Shown in pieces: positions 25,201 through 36,890 of a stretch of 64,000 bases of DNA; the first letter of the stretch is position 1; each line of letters opens with the position of its first letter. The position numbers and the translations under genes were made by a program. The DNA lies in contig OY743183.1 in NCBI GenBank assembly GCA_963555705.1, positions 27,067,932 through 27,131,931 on the forward strand, written 5' to 3'. The stretch is from Ligustrum vulgare. Its lineage: Eukaryota > Streptophyta > Magnoliopsida > Lamiales > Oleaceae. The notes under the pieces are model-generated. The model did no database searches and was not told the origin of the DNA. It was given only the letters and a program-made list of their open reading frames with translations.

Positions 25201-26220
25201 ACAGTCAGTCACGTAAGTTGACACGAGATCGCAGTTAAGTCACACAGAGTCACAATTACAAATTTAGTTGTAAAATCTCACCCCTCCAAAGTCACAGTTG
25301 GTCACACAAGGTCAAAGTTCGATCACACAAAGTCGCAGTTTGGTCAAACGTGGTCACAGGAGGTCACAATTAGGTCAAACGAGGTCACGGTTAGATCACA
25401 CGTGGTCACAGGTCGATCACATAAAGTCACACTTCGTTCTTACAAAGTCACACTTCGGTCACACATAGTCATATTTGACACAATTGTAGGTCACATCACG
25501 TCCTCGTCCAATGGTCACACCAAGTCACAGTCGGTCACAAAAAGTCACAGCTGATCACACAAGGTCACAGTTCTATCACACAAAGTCACAGTTAGGTCAC
25601 AATTGGTCACACAAGGTCACAGTTTGGTCACACAAGGTCACAGTCCAGTCACACGAGATTGCAGTTCGCTTACATAAAGTCACAGTTCGATCACACGAGG
25701 TTACAATTCAGTCATACAAGGTCGCAGTTAGGTCACATGAAGTCATAGTTTGCATACACACATTTACAGCCCAATCACATAAAGTCACAATCACCCATAA
25801 TCTCACCTAGACACTAGCCTACCCACCCACGAAAATGAGTTTTTTTCTTCTCTTTGAATGTTTTCTCACCCTAACCTGTCACCCCCACCCCAACTGACCT
25901 CACCCATAAAGTGACAATTGATCACAAAAAATCACAAATCACAATTGTATGTCACATCACGTCCTCATCCAATAGTCACACAAAATCAAAGTTAACACAA
26001 ATTGTAAATCACAATTACAATTTTACTCACAAATCAAATTTTGTGATTGATAATTTAATTAAATTGATCACATCTCATGCTCGTCACAAGTCGCACAAAG
26101 TTACAATCAATCAATAATTGGTCACAATTACCTAATAAACTGGTCACATTTTGTACTCGTTACAAGTTGCAAAAGGTCACACTCGCCTAATAATTGGTTA
26201 CAATCATCCATAAAAATAAG
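25200..26220 (+). repeat. 21-bp minisatellite (GGTCACACAAGGTCACAGTTC type)
   Basis: Tandem units of 21 bp, consensus GGTCACAC AAGGTCACAGTT plus one base, are clearest at 25290-25780 and decay by 26220. Since 21 is a multiple of three, a frame stays open at 25511-25810 and yields a 7-residue periodic peptide with no sign of a gene. The reverse complement of the same motif occurs at about 37690-38480. Confidence 0.9.
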
Positions 26221-27925
26221 CCGAGCTGGAGCTAAAGCCGAAATAAAACAAGAGATGCCTTCCAAAACCTGTAGGTGGACTTGGACCAACTCCATTCTAG
26301 CTAGCTAGTGATAGCTCAAACAAGCTCCTATACCCACGCCACCCCATCCCACCCCACCCCACCCCACCCCCACCTCTGTACCTCTCACTCTCAAACGTCC
26401 ATACTCGCACAATACACATACAGATTCCTTGTGATTCACTCTCTCTGTTTGAATCTACGAAACCCCCTCCCAATTTGCATTCCCATAATTGGATTTTACA
26501 GTGAAGGTGTAACATCCCATTAACTATTTCCTCCACTTTCTCTCTCTAAATTCATTGCAGCACCAACATTCATGCAGAAGATAATTTTGTGTTCGTCCAC
26601 CGAATCTAGAAAAGGTATAATCAATTTTCTCATTTCTGCTAGATCTTCTTCTTCCACCTCTATCGCCGGTATTTCCAGAATCGAAGTTAGAATTTCCAAC
26701 GGAGTATTGAAATGCTAGGTGGAAGAGGACTCCAGAAGCAGCAGTAACAGCGAGAGATTTGGGGACGGAGATGAAGTGGTTGAAGAGATTAGCAGTAGGA
26801 GGCAGAATAGGAGGATTTATGGTTTTGGGAGGAGGTGGCTAGAGGGTGCAGATTAGATTGGATAATGGAATTGGAGGGGATATTAGTGTTGATGGTGGAG
26901 GTGGTGGTGGAATTACGAGGGATGGGAGGAGGTCAGGTGGAGGAGGCAGGTCGGCGCGGCCATCGACGCCATTGTCAACGGATGACGAAATTGAAATGTA
27001 AGAAGCGCGGGTCTTGGGGAAAACAGTAGAGAGAACTGGGAGGAAAAAAGGTAATTTAGGGAAAGAGATATACTAGACTCGATTTTGAACAAATTATGTA
27101 TTAATTAATTAAGTTAATTGTTAATTACCATCTGAAAAGTAAAAAAATAAAGTTCTGCACATGCACTTTGAATTCCAACTTTGAAATACCAGTGGCCGTG
27201 TAATTTTCCCTTACAATAATTGGAATTGGGCCTCAAAATCAATGGTAAGAGAAATGGATTCCTAGGACACGTAATTGGGCTCGAATTAAATGGCAACATG
27301 TGGATGACTATTGGACTCCTTGCAAAATGAATGTAGGCTGAATTTAATTTAAAAAGAAGGGCACGTAACACACAGGGATGGACTAGTGAGAGAAGGCAAT
27401 TGCGGCTGAGATTATTAAGAAGGAAGTCGCTGCCAATTTCTAGGGGTACCCGACAACAGGAGATAGAAGGGAGAGACTCAGACACGGAGTGAGGGAAGTC
27501 GGCCACCTTCTCTTGGGCAAACACAGGCATAATTCCAGATTTTCCAGTTCAATACTCGGCGTCATTTATGTGAATTAATCACGTTCTTCAAATTGGGTGA
27601 GGCCTATCAATTATTTTATTAATTATTCATCAATCATGTTTTTAGGTTAAATTTAATTTTTAGGATTGTTATGATATTTTATTTACCGGATTCCATGTTT
27701 TGAATTAGTATTTAAATTAAGCATTTGAACAATTGATTGTGTATTTATTTTCATCTATAATTGTGGATGTATGATAATTTGGTGTTGGTGATAATTTTCT
27801 ATGTTCGAAAAAGTAGGAGATTATTAGACTTGAGTTAATTGCTACAGGATTCGGTGGGGGATAGAAATATACTCTGTGCTTTGTGCTTTGTGTAATCCCA
27901 AAAAGTGTTCATAATTTGATAATGT
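26221..27925. other. interval without a recognised gene
   Basis: C-rich runs recur at 26338-26372. Bases 26570-27030 are richer in G and purines, with short unrelated frames: a 48-codon ATG frame at 26573 and a glycine/valine-rich one at 26835. None matches a family I know. The minus frame at 27114-27530 has no recognisable domain. A decayed gene is possible. Confidence 0.35.
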
Positions 27926-27934
27926 TTTACTATA

Positions 27935-29633
27935 AAGTAAATAGTCAAATAAGGATCTATCGTTATAGGTCGCTTCCTATTAAGGACCTATCGTTTTTTC
28001 TTGGCAAGATTAGATCCCAAATCATATTGCTTTGCCTGATGAAGACCTTCGTCCACTGTCATTAACTTTTTTTTCGAGTAAATAGTCAAATAAGGACATA
28101 TTGTTTGAGATAGCTGCCTATTAAAGACATATCGTTTTAGGTCACTACTTATTAAGGACCTATCATTTAATTAAGGACCAATTGTTTTGAGTAAATAGCC
28201 AAATAAAGAACTATTGTTTTAGGTCGCTGTCTATTTAGGACCTATCATTTTTTTTTTCGCAAGATCTTACCTCGAATCACCTATCATTTCAAAGTCTTAC
28301 GTTTTAATTTACTTTTAAAATATTGTCCCATCAAATTTCATTTCTCATTATAACTACTTTGAACAATTCAAAAAATACGTTTATACATTTAATAATTTTT
28401 TTCTATTTTTAATTCAAATATTTATCTTTTAACCTTATGTTGGGTAATACTATTTCGTTTATAAACACACATTTTGAACATTTCAAAGAACATGTTTCTG
28501 TTTTTAGTGAATTTTTTTCTATTTTTAATTCAAACAACTATATATGTTTTAGTTATCGATAAAATAGATATTTGTTTTTTTAAAAAAAATAGGGTGAATG
28601 TAAAACATTTTATTGTAAACTCAATTAAGTTCTTATCAAAACTACCAATTAATTATTTTTCAATTAATGGGTATAAAATAAATATGTCCTTAATATTAAT
28701 TTGACACATAAGATGTGGAATATTATATATTCTTAATTATTCAAATTATTTATTTGATATGCATTAATTAGAAAATATTTATTTTTCTTTTTTATATAAA
28801 TTAATTGATAATTTCAATAAGAATTTAAGTGAGTTTAAAATAAAATGTTTTACATTCACACTACTTTAAAAAAAAAAGGAAAAAAAAATTATTTTTATCG
28901 ATAACTATAATATACTTTTTTGAGTTAAAAATAGGAAAAAAAAAAATCATTGAAAGCATAAACATGTTCTTTGAATTTTTCAAAATGTGTGTTTATAAAC
29001 GAAATAATATTACCTAGCAGCGGATTAAAAGATAATTAGTTGAATTAAAAATAGGAAAATGATTATTAAACTCATAAACGTATTTTTTAATTGCTCAATG
29101 AAGTTATAACAGGAAATGAAATTTGATGGGATAATATTTTAAAAGTGAATTAAAACGTAAAACTTTGAAATGATAGGTGATTCGGAGTAAGATCTTGCAA
29201 AAAAAAAAAAAAAAAAGTAGAAGATAGGTGCTAAATAGGCAGCGACCTAAAATGATAGATCCTTGTTTGGCTATTTTCTCAAAATAATAGGTCCTTAATA
29301 GGCAGTGACATAAAATGATATGTCCTTAATTGGCATCTACCTAAAACGATAGGTCCTTATTTGGCTATTTACTCGAAAAAAAAGTTAACAGCAGTGGACG
29401 GAGGTTTTTATTGGGCAAAAAAAGATGATTCGGGGTCTAATCTTGCCAAAAAAAAAAAAAAATGATAGGTCCTTATTTGACTATTTACTCGAAAAAAAGT
29501 CAACAGTAGTGGACGGAGGTCTTTATTGGGCAAAGAAAGATGATTCGGGGTCTAATCTTGCTAAAAAAAAAGGATAGATCCTTAATAGGCAGCGACCTAA
29601 AACGATATATATCCTTATTTGGCTATTTACTCC
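27935..29633. mobile_element. 1.7-kb foldback element with arms of about 0.7-0.8 kb
   Basis: The left arm (27935 to about 28640) and right arm (about 28830 to 29633) are long, imperfect inverted complements around a centre of roughly 200 bp. Outer ends are AAGTAAATAGTCAAATAAGG and, reversed, GGAGTAAATAGCCAAATAAGG. A 9-bp direct duplication TTTACTATA flanks it (27926-27934 and 29634-29642), a length typical of Mutator-like elements. Each arm holds several sub-repeats containing AAGGACCTATCGTTTTAGGT. The right arm has a further tandem duplication of about 115 bp (29371-29580). It has no coding capacity. Confidence 0.88.
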
Positions 29634-29642
29634 TTTACTATA

Positions 29643-30085
29643 TGTTTGGATTTGCAATAGAAATATAGTCAAAATCCTTGTAGGAGAAGGTTTTAATTCA
29701 CCATTCGAAAGAGGGTTTTAAAAATATAAGGAACATGGATTTTCAATTTCCCATAAATTGCCATTAAATGTCTAATTCAAAAAAAAAATGGATGATGGAA
29801 CAAAGTTGATTCACAATTCTAACATGTTTATTTCATAAGTTTTCATAAATCAAAATTTCACTTTTTAGTTTAATTCTTAGTTTAATTTTTTAAACAAAAA
29901 TTTCATCAAACAAATTCTCATTCTTTTTAGTTAATTTTATTTACAAAATTCTCTTTCTAGTTTCGATTAAGGAATCGTAATCTAAAATACAGTTTACTCA
30001 ATCCTCGTGGAAACAATATTCGGACTCATATCCACTTTATTACTTGTGTGATTCGTACACTTGCGGTTAGCGAAGACCATTCACG
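29643..30085 (+). repeat. AT-rich stretch ending in a gypsy-type LTR end
   Basis: The last 70 bases (TTTATTACTTGTGTGATTCG, ACACTTGCGGTT near 30035-30070) match, in reverse complement, the starts of the LTR fragments at 10415 and about 36880. The remainder is AT-rich and unassigned. Confidence 0.4.
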
Positions 30086-30130
30086 CAAATACTATCATTG
30101 TAGAGCCTTCAATGAAATTGATGAAGTATA

Positions 30131-30456
30131 TTGAGGTTAATGAGGAGTGGGTTCCAAAAGCTAGCTTGGGTGAATGGACACATTGAAGGGGTGGAGCGAG
30201 AGTTAAGGGAGGAGACAACTTTTGTGGCACTAGAAAACGTGCCACTTAGTGGATTTGATGCTTTCATGGCAGAGCTTAGGGGTTTTCAAATTAAGATTCG
30301 AGCCAACTTTGCAAGCTCAACTTAGTCTCAAACCTCTTTATTCACCGAGATGTGCCAGATGATGAACGAACTCATGGTTTGTCAATACCGTGTGGAGGAC
30401 CGAATCAATGACCTTGACGATGAGGGTCCTAAAGATGATGATGATGGTGATGAGTA
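30131..30456 (+). pseudogene. unrecognised short ORF with acidic tail, probably transposon-derived
   Basis: A 64-codon frame (30131-30325) is followed after one stop by in-frame sequence reading LFTEMCQMMNELMVCQYRVE and an Asp-rich end (DDDDGDE, stop near 30456). It directly follows an LTR-like end. Short acidic-tailed frames of this kind occur in some Tat-type gypsy elements, but I do not recognise the protein. No host function is proposed. Bases 30457-30830 hold nothing else. Confidence 0.3.
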
Positions 30457-30829
30457 GTTTCTTCCCCCTATTTCATATTATGATGTTTTGTTTATTACCT
30501 TTTGATGTATGCTACATTGCCCTTTGGGGTTACTATTTTCGCCCATTTTGGTGTTTTAATTTGGTTTGTAAACACATAATCCTTTAAATACTTTATTAAA
30601 GGCATAAGCCTTCATTTCATATTATGCACTTATGGTTCTTCTATATTCTACGCTTCTATGTTGAATTCCCATTCTATCTACTTAAACAATTGCATATAAT
30701 ATCAAATAAAACAAAGTATAAAACATACCTCTCGGATTTAGGTGTCAATCGACGAGCATTATATGTTGTCTACATAACTGCTTTTAGGACAAAAGCATGA
30801 TACCAAGCTTGTGACTACCTCAAACTTTC

Positions 30830-32889
30830 AATAAAATATAATATTATGTTGATAAATAGAATGAAATTTTAAAAAAATTAGTGTGCAGGGTGTCGACACC
30901 AAAAGGTCAGAGGCTATCTTGTTTGTGTTAGTGTTGACACCAATATAGGGGATGTCAATACTGACGCTATTTTTAAGGTAAAATACTTTTTGGTATTGAG
31001 ATTTAGGTTTTAGTGTCGGCACGTAATAGTCAAAAAACAACTTTTTGCATAAAAAGGATAAATTTGAACACAACATAAAACTTAAAACATATGATAAACA
31101 TAGATCATCGAGTTCGTTACATCATAGCTTAGGGAAAGAAGTTACAAAAGTGAAACCAAAACATCATCTTTCCTATTTTAACAAAAGTATAACAAAAGTT
31201 ACATTATTTCATAACTCATCGTAGGGAAAGTCATCGGAGTATTCGTACTCCATAGTCACCCTATGATAAAAATACACATAAAAGTTGGAGCATAGGAAAC
31301 AAGTCAAGATAGGAAAATCCCGATATGCCTATCACGTTTGAATCTCCATCAAATACATATAATGTTGTCCATCAGCTGACTTTATCCATTCCCAAGAGAT
31401 CACTTCAAATGTATCAAAGTACAGCATCTACAAGTTAGGAAAACATGAACTGGAAATTCAATGAGTAATCGATCTAGATGTAACTTCTTTTCAAAGATAA
31501 TGGTTTTCAAGGCCAGATTATAGATTATCTCATCTACCTACAAAGCGCTTAAAATTTTCACAATACAAATATCGATAAAATGGCCATAAATAAAATTAGG
31601 CTACTCAAGGTTTCTTTATCCTCTAGGACTTGTACATCCTGTCATCTTTCCCTCTATTCGGTTCCAACCGGGTTACTAGATCACCATGTCGTTCGTCAGA
31701 GTCTTGGAGTCGAAAGGTCCTCATGCCACACATCGCTATCTCAAAACATATATTGATTATCGAGGGGGCTAAAGTTCAAATCTATAATCTTTACTTATAA
31801 ATATTTCTTTTTGAATCATATCACATCTAATATCATAATCAAAACAAAAAATAAGTCCAGTGCCTATATGGGTGCCAACACCATGTTCATCGTTTTTCAT
31901 TTGGTGTCGACAAAAAATCCCCAGGTGTCGACACTAATCTTATTTTCAGAGACTGAACCTTTAAAATTTTGATTATTTTGATCCCAAATCATATGTTTTG
32001 ATAAATAACTTTGAAAACTAATATTTGGGAATGAGATTGGTGCTTTAAAACAACATTAAACATAAATTTGAAGAGAATCCTTGCTTATGGTTTTCTGGAG
32101 AGGATATCAATCTGCAACATTTTACACTCTGATTTTTTGTTCATATGTTTTGACTTCAGACTTACCTCTATATATATAGTTTTCTAAGTGCACGAAATAG
32201 GGTTAAAAATAGGTTGTAGAGGATTTACTTAGGTTTGAAGGAAGAATCGTCCATGATTGCAAAGCATGAGGTGGCAATAAGTTTCCACGCAAGGAGCTGG
32301 CCATGGTAGATAGGAAGTGACTCATGCAAGCTAGGGATGGAGGTGGAGGTCTAGGGAGCCACCTCATGGTTGCTTACTAAAAAATATCCAGTTTCAAGAG
32401 GATGTGTTTGAGTTCAATTTTGAGGTAGTAAACGAGATCCAAATTGAGTGTTCTTGGTACCATTTGAAAGTACTCATGGATTTATTTCATATGAAATTTA
32501 TTACACGAGATTTGGTTAACCAAGGAGAAAGTTATGGCATCCCAAAGTTGGTTACACGAAACTCTCTTTCCGTATCATACGATGAGGAGCCAACTTTAAA
32601 AATTTGCTGAGGGTTGTACATTAATCAAACCAGCAAACAGATTTTAGATTATTGAAGTTCATATTGAGTTCTTATTCATACATATAGCAGATGCATTTAT
32701 TGAAAGTTGGAAGTTGTCAAACGAGTCTTCTAAAGAGAGATATTTAAACACGTTTCTTCTAAAATTTCCATTTTCAAAATAATTTCGTTTTTCTTTCTTA
32801 AGAATCCACAAAAATTATATAATTTCTAAAAATACATTTATGATGTGTTTTTAAATAAATAAGTACGTCACAATTTTTCGAGGTGTTAC
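30830..32889 (-). repeat. chromovirus-type (Del/Tekay-like) gypsy LTR, minus strand
   Basis: Read on the minus strand from 32889 it starts TGTAACACCTCGAAA. It shares landmarks and spacing with the LTR at 12725: an AAGAAAGAAAAAC stretch, CCATAACTTTCTCCT, GCATGAGGTGGC, and a TATA box at nearly the same distance. GTGTCGACAC palindromes recur (30890, 31925 and variants). Upstream of the start is Copia integrase sequence, so this is a 5' or solo LTR inserted in the Copia relic. The low-coordinate end was not located. Confidence 0.6.
32166..32180 (-). promoter_or_regulatory. TATA box of the minus-strand gypsy LTR
   Basis: CTATATATATAG lies about 710 bp inside the LTR start at 32889, matching the position of CTATAAAAGG in the 12725 LTR. 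Confidence 0.45.
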
Positions 32890-33076
32890 AAGACTTATAT
32901 TATCAAGTAAGTAGTATTTTAACAGTCTCACCACAAAACAGTTTGGTAAAACCAGAATTCAACAACATGCATCTTACTTTATTTGAAAGTCGTATTCATT
33001 CTTTCAGCCTTGCTATTTTCTTTAGGTGTATAAACAACAGTGCTATGTCTAATAATGCCAAGTTCATTGCAAAAAT

Positions 33077-36000
33077 TAGAGATGGCGATGAGTCGAACCG
33101 AGCCGATCCGAGCCTAGCAGCTCGACCCTTGGCTCGGAGTGCTCGGCTCGTCAAACAGACGAGCCGAACCACGAGATCGTTATAAACAAGCTGAACCGAG
33201 CCGAGCCTAGGCTCGGATCGTTTGGGCATTGCCGAGCTAAGCTTAGCCCACGAGCTCATGGCTCGTGGGCCGAGCCAAGGCTCTTTTTTTTTTTAACGTT
33301 AATTAAGTTGGTACTCGGTAGTTAAAATACTTGAAGACCTTGAATATATATATATATATATAAATTTGTAATTAGTTATGCAATAAATAAATTAATAACT
33401 TAATAAGTATATAAGTAATGTTAGATTGTTATTTGTTACTTGTTAGTGAATGAAATTGAAAGTCGAAATGATGAATTATAATTTATAAGTTTATAAGGTA
33501 AGTAAAAACTTGTTCAAATAATCAAATCTCCAATTATAATTTGAAAAGACAAAAACTAAAAATGAGTAAATAAATTAAAATTTAAAAAATTCATAAATAA
33601 AACCCTCCTCCTTTTTTTTCCGGGCTTGAGATCGACTATAAAATTGAATAATTGAATTTTTTAGTAGACGAAGTAAAAATTGTACATGAAAAATTTGTTA
33701 CGTGTACAATTTTTTTTTTTTTTTTTGAAATCAAAATTGTATTTTGTTTTATATAAACAAATTAAAAGTTTAAAGTTAAATATCATTTACCTGACTGCAT
33801 GCAATTTCGGCATACTTATGTTGTATGCGTAAATTACCGTCTTTCCAATCTTTGACACACATTAATGCTTCCAAAATATCTTCTTTGAGTCTGCTCCTAA
33901 CTTCTAACAAAACTCTTTTACCTGCACTAAAATCGGACTCCGAAGCTATCGTGTTAACCGGAGGTGTTAGTAGATCTTTTGCTATGGCGAAAACAATCAG
34001 ATATTTTCGTTCGTTTGTTCGCCAATATTGAAGTAAAATTCTAAAGAATTAGCAGGCTCTACATTTCTAAGTAGAACATGTTGAAAATAATTTTTCAATT
34101 CTTCAGGTAGTTGAAGTGGACCTGATTCGTTGCGACTGGGAGACATACTGTAAGAAAAAGTTCTTTGTGCTCGACTCATTTCTTCCATTAGATTGTATAA
34201 TTCTACTTCGTCGTCTCCAAGTGTAGTGGCACGTGATGGTGCAGATTGTGTATGACTAACATTAGTTCCTAATCGTGCTGCATATACGATATACATGTTT
34301 ACTAACGTGCTTTCTAAATTATTATAAGTGATAAGTTTATCCAAAATCAAAGAGTTATTAATTTTTGAAATAAGAAGTTTCGTATCCTTTAAATTGTAAC
34401 GCGGGTCCATTATGGGTGCTAAGGGAAATAACATAGGTAAATCTCCCCTATATTTTCTAAATTTAATTTCCATAGCGATTATCATATTATAAAAAATGAG
34501 TCATTTCTATATTTATAAAAATTTCTTACAATAATATAAAGACGTTCAAGAACTCTTGAACTAGTTAGGTAATATAATCCAGATAATATGTTAGTTGAAT
34601 TGTAAAAACTTGTCAAAAATTTGTTCACTTTAAAAGCAGCTTCCCAATCTGATTATATTAATAGAGGATCATTGTCCTTCCTAAGTGTTTTACCGTTATA
34701 ATACTCCATTATTATGTGTTCATAACCTTCACATGATTTAAGTAACAAGTATATAGAGTTCCATATATGGCATTCGTAGATGATAAATTTCTTAGGATCT
34801 AAACCGTATTGGGAACACATCTCTTCAAAATATTGTATTCTAGTCTGTGATATGGTTATGTGCACTAATGCATCTCTAGTTTATCCATTTGATCTTTAAT
34901 ATGTTTTGGTCCATCTCGAACAATTAAATTTAAAATATGACATAAACATCTAACATGGAATAAAAAATCACCAAAATCTGAATTAAGAATTCTACATAAC
35001 TTATCTACTACAGACTTATTTACAATAATATTATCGAAAGTAAATGATCGAATTTTACTTTGGAACCCATATTCTCTAACAATCTGCAATATAGCATTAA
35101 ATATGTTGGTTACGTTATGAGGAAATTCTAGAATTTTAAAAGAGATAATTATTTTATGCATAACCCAAAGTGGATCAATGTAGTGTGCAGTTGTAGCAAT
35201 ATACCTTCTTTGTTAATTCATTCCCAAAGATCAGAAGTAAAAGAAATAACACCACCATATTTATTTAAATCGACTATTAATTATTTCTTAATTTTAAGAA
35301 ACTATTCTATTGTATCAGAACGCAGAGTGTTTCGACTAATACTGACGTACCGAGTTGAAGATAACTCTTGATGTATCTAACAAAGTGTTCGTTGTCTACT
35401 ATTCTTAGTGGAAACTCCGTCCCCGCAATGAATTGAACCATGCCAGTTCGATTCTCTTCTTCGGAATAAATTCAATTTGAAAGTGTAGATCCCGTTGCAG
35501 AACTACTAGCAGATGAACCAAATTGTAGTTGACTTTGATTTGATTCAACGAACCCGTGATTTGTCTGACACTTGCGAAAGTGACGGTTGTGGTGTGTACT
35601 ACCAATACCCTTTTTTCATGCCAATTGATGTGCACAATATTTGCACACAATTTTGAACTCTTGAGCTCTTTCAATTATTTTCCCCGTTGCGACCAATTTA
35701 AAGTGATCCCAACACTTACCTTTTCTAACTTTTCATTTCCCTCTTGCGTCGGAAATATCAGGATCATTTTGTAAGATTTGAACATCCGCATCATCTTCAA
35801 CATCGTCCAAGCCAATTGCTTGATGTAATGCATCTTCTTCAATATTGTCGGAAATTGGTACGTCGTTGAGACCGACAAATTGATCGTCAAACTGGGAGTG
35901 AGATTGTAGTGTTGAGTCATCATACCCCCCTCCCCTAAATTCAGGTGGACCATCGAACAATTCATTAACAAATATTCGGCTGCTAAGATCCATTCTTTTG

Positions 36001-36581
36001 TATGTGGTGTGGTGTGGTGGAAAACTTGAACTAGAAAATGAAATGTGTGCAATTGTAGTGATAAGAATATTGGAAATTGTGTGTGTATAAAAATAATAAA
36101 TTGTTAGAATTGAAAGATGTAATGTCAAATTGAGAGATTGAAATTTTAAAATTGAAATATGTAAGTAACTGTAATTGTATAGAGAGAGCTTTGTAGACTT
36201 GTAGTAGAGAGCTTGGGCTTGGCTAGGTAAGAATTAGAGAGAGTAAGTAGTAGAGATGTTGTGGAGTGGAGTGGAAAGTTGGCTTGTGTTGTGTATTTAT
36301 AGTAGTGGAAAGAATTAAAAAAAAAATTAAAAAAACAAATAAATCCGTTGCATGGACACGTCACAAATGTGACCGTTTGTGACTGTTGCGCCATCCAACA
36401 GTTTTTTTTTTTTTTTTGGGAGAGCCGGCGAGCTGAGCCGCTCGCCGGCTCATTAGGCTCGTGTAGCACGAGCCACTCGTTGAACCACAAGCAGAGCCAT
36501 GCTCGACTAGTGGTTCGACGTGGGCGATCAGTTCGCCCACTAGCTAGTCTTTTTGGCGACTCAACCCGTTTGCCACCTCTA
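33077..36581. mobile_element. hAT DNA transposon, 3505 bp, with perfect target duplication
   Basis: Ends are TAGAGATGGC (left) and GCCACCTCTA (right), an inverted pair with one mismatch. The flanking 8-bp duplication GCAAAAAT (33069-33076 and 36582-36589) is perfect. Both subterminal regions are strikingly GC-rich with repeated GAGCCGAGC and CTCGGCTCG motifs. The interior is AT-rich and carries a decayed transposase on the minus strand. The element lies within Copia integrase sequence. Confidence 0.95.
33800..35993 (-). pseudogene. hAT transposase relic (BED finger, RNase H-like core, hAT dimerisation domain)
   Basis: Read downward from a possible start at 35993 (MDLSSRIFVNELFDG), a BED zinc finger comes first: WDHFKLVATGKI then CKYCAHQLAWKK and an HxxxxHxxxC end, about 35730-35580. 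The core follows in pieces: FTFDNIIVNKSVVDKLCR and FHVRCLCHILNLIVRDG at 35161-34865, then FPLAPIMDPRYNLKD near 34410. The C-terminal dimerisation domain (TIASESDFSAGKRV, LMCVKDW) lies at about 33990-33830 in a shifted frame. Stops and frameshifts, for example between 35400 and 35160, disable it. An active protein would bind the GC-rich ends and cut the element out. Confidence 0.88.
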
Positions 36582-36890
36582 GCAAAAATTATTGAATTCA
36601 AACTTATAGAATTCAAGACCATTGTCAGTCCTCAGATTTTTTATTTTCATTTGTAAATAAAAAATGATAGTTTGATTTACCACTACCCTTACCCTTACCC
36701 TTAGCCAATAGACTCTTTCCACCTTGATTGATTCTATTTTTAGATCTCATCTCAAGGGCCTTTTCTTAAAGCACTCATTATAATATCAGTAGTGATTTCA
36801 TCTCTACTATATTAGAGTACATTTTTCAGGTCCTTGTATCTATCACTAATGGAGTTTAACAGAAATGCGGTTGTTTGTGTAAATATCGCA

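Larger units (their letters stand above)
32890..36890 (-). pseudogene. Copia gag-integrase relic split by a hAT element
   Basis: On the minus strand, about 36890-36700 reads as Copia gag (LLNSISDRYKDLKNVL, then KNRINQGGKSLLAKGKGKGS). About 36640-36590 reads as integrase core start (LRTDNGLEFYKFEFNNFC). The reading resumes at 33068-32990 with GIIRHSTVVYTPKENSKAER. The 3.5-kb gap is exactly the hAT element plus one target-site copy. Protease and the N-terminal integrase part are missing between gag and the integrase core. The relic is cut at 32889 by the gypsy LTR. Confidence 0.75.

Noticed and set aside
25511..25810. 99-codon repeat protein
   Set aside because: A by-product of the 21-bp tandem repeat with no constraint visible.
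25200..26220. CRISPR-like array
   Set aside because: Units are contiguous and degenerate with no unique spacers, in a plant genome; it is a minisatellite.
27114..27530. 138-codon minus-strand frame
   Set aside because: No recognisable domain, no splice context and no neighbours that support a gene.
36683..36706. Telomere-like ACCCTT repeats
   Set aside because: The unit is CCCTTA, not the plant telomere CCCTAAA, and it is the antisense of a Lys-Gly run in the Copia gag relic.
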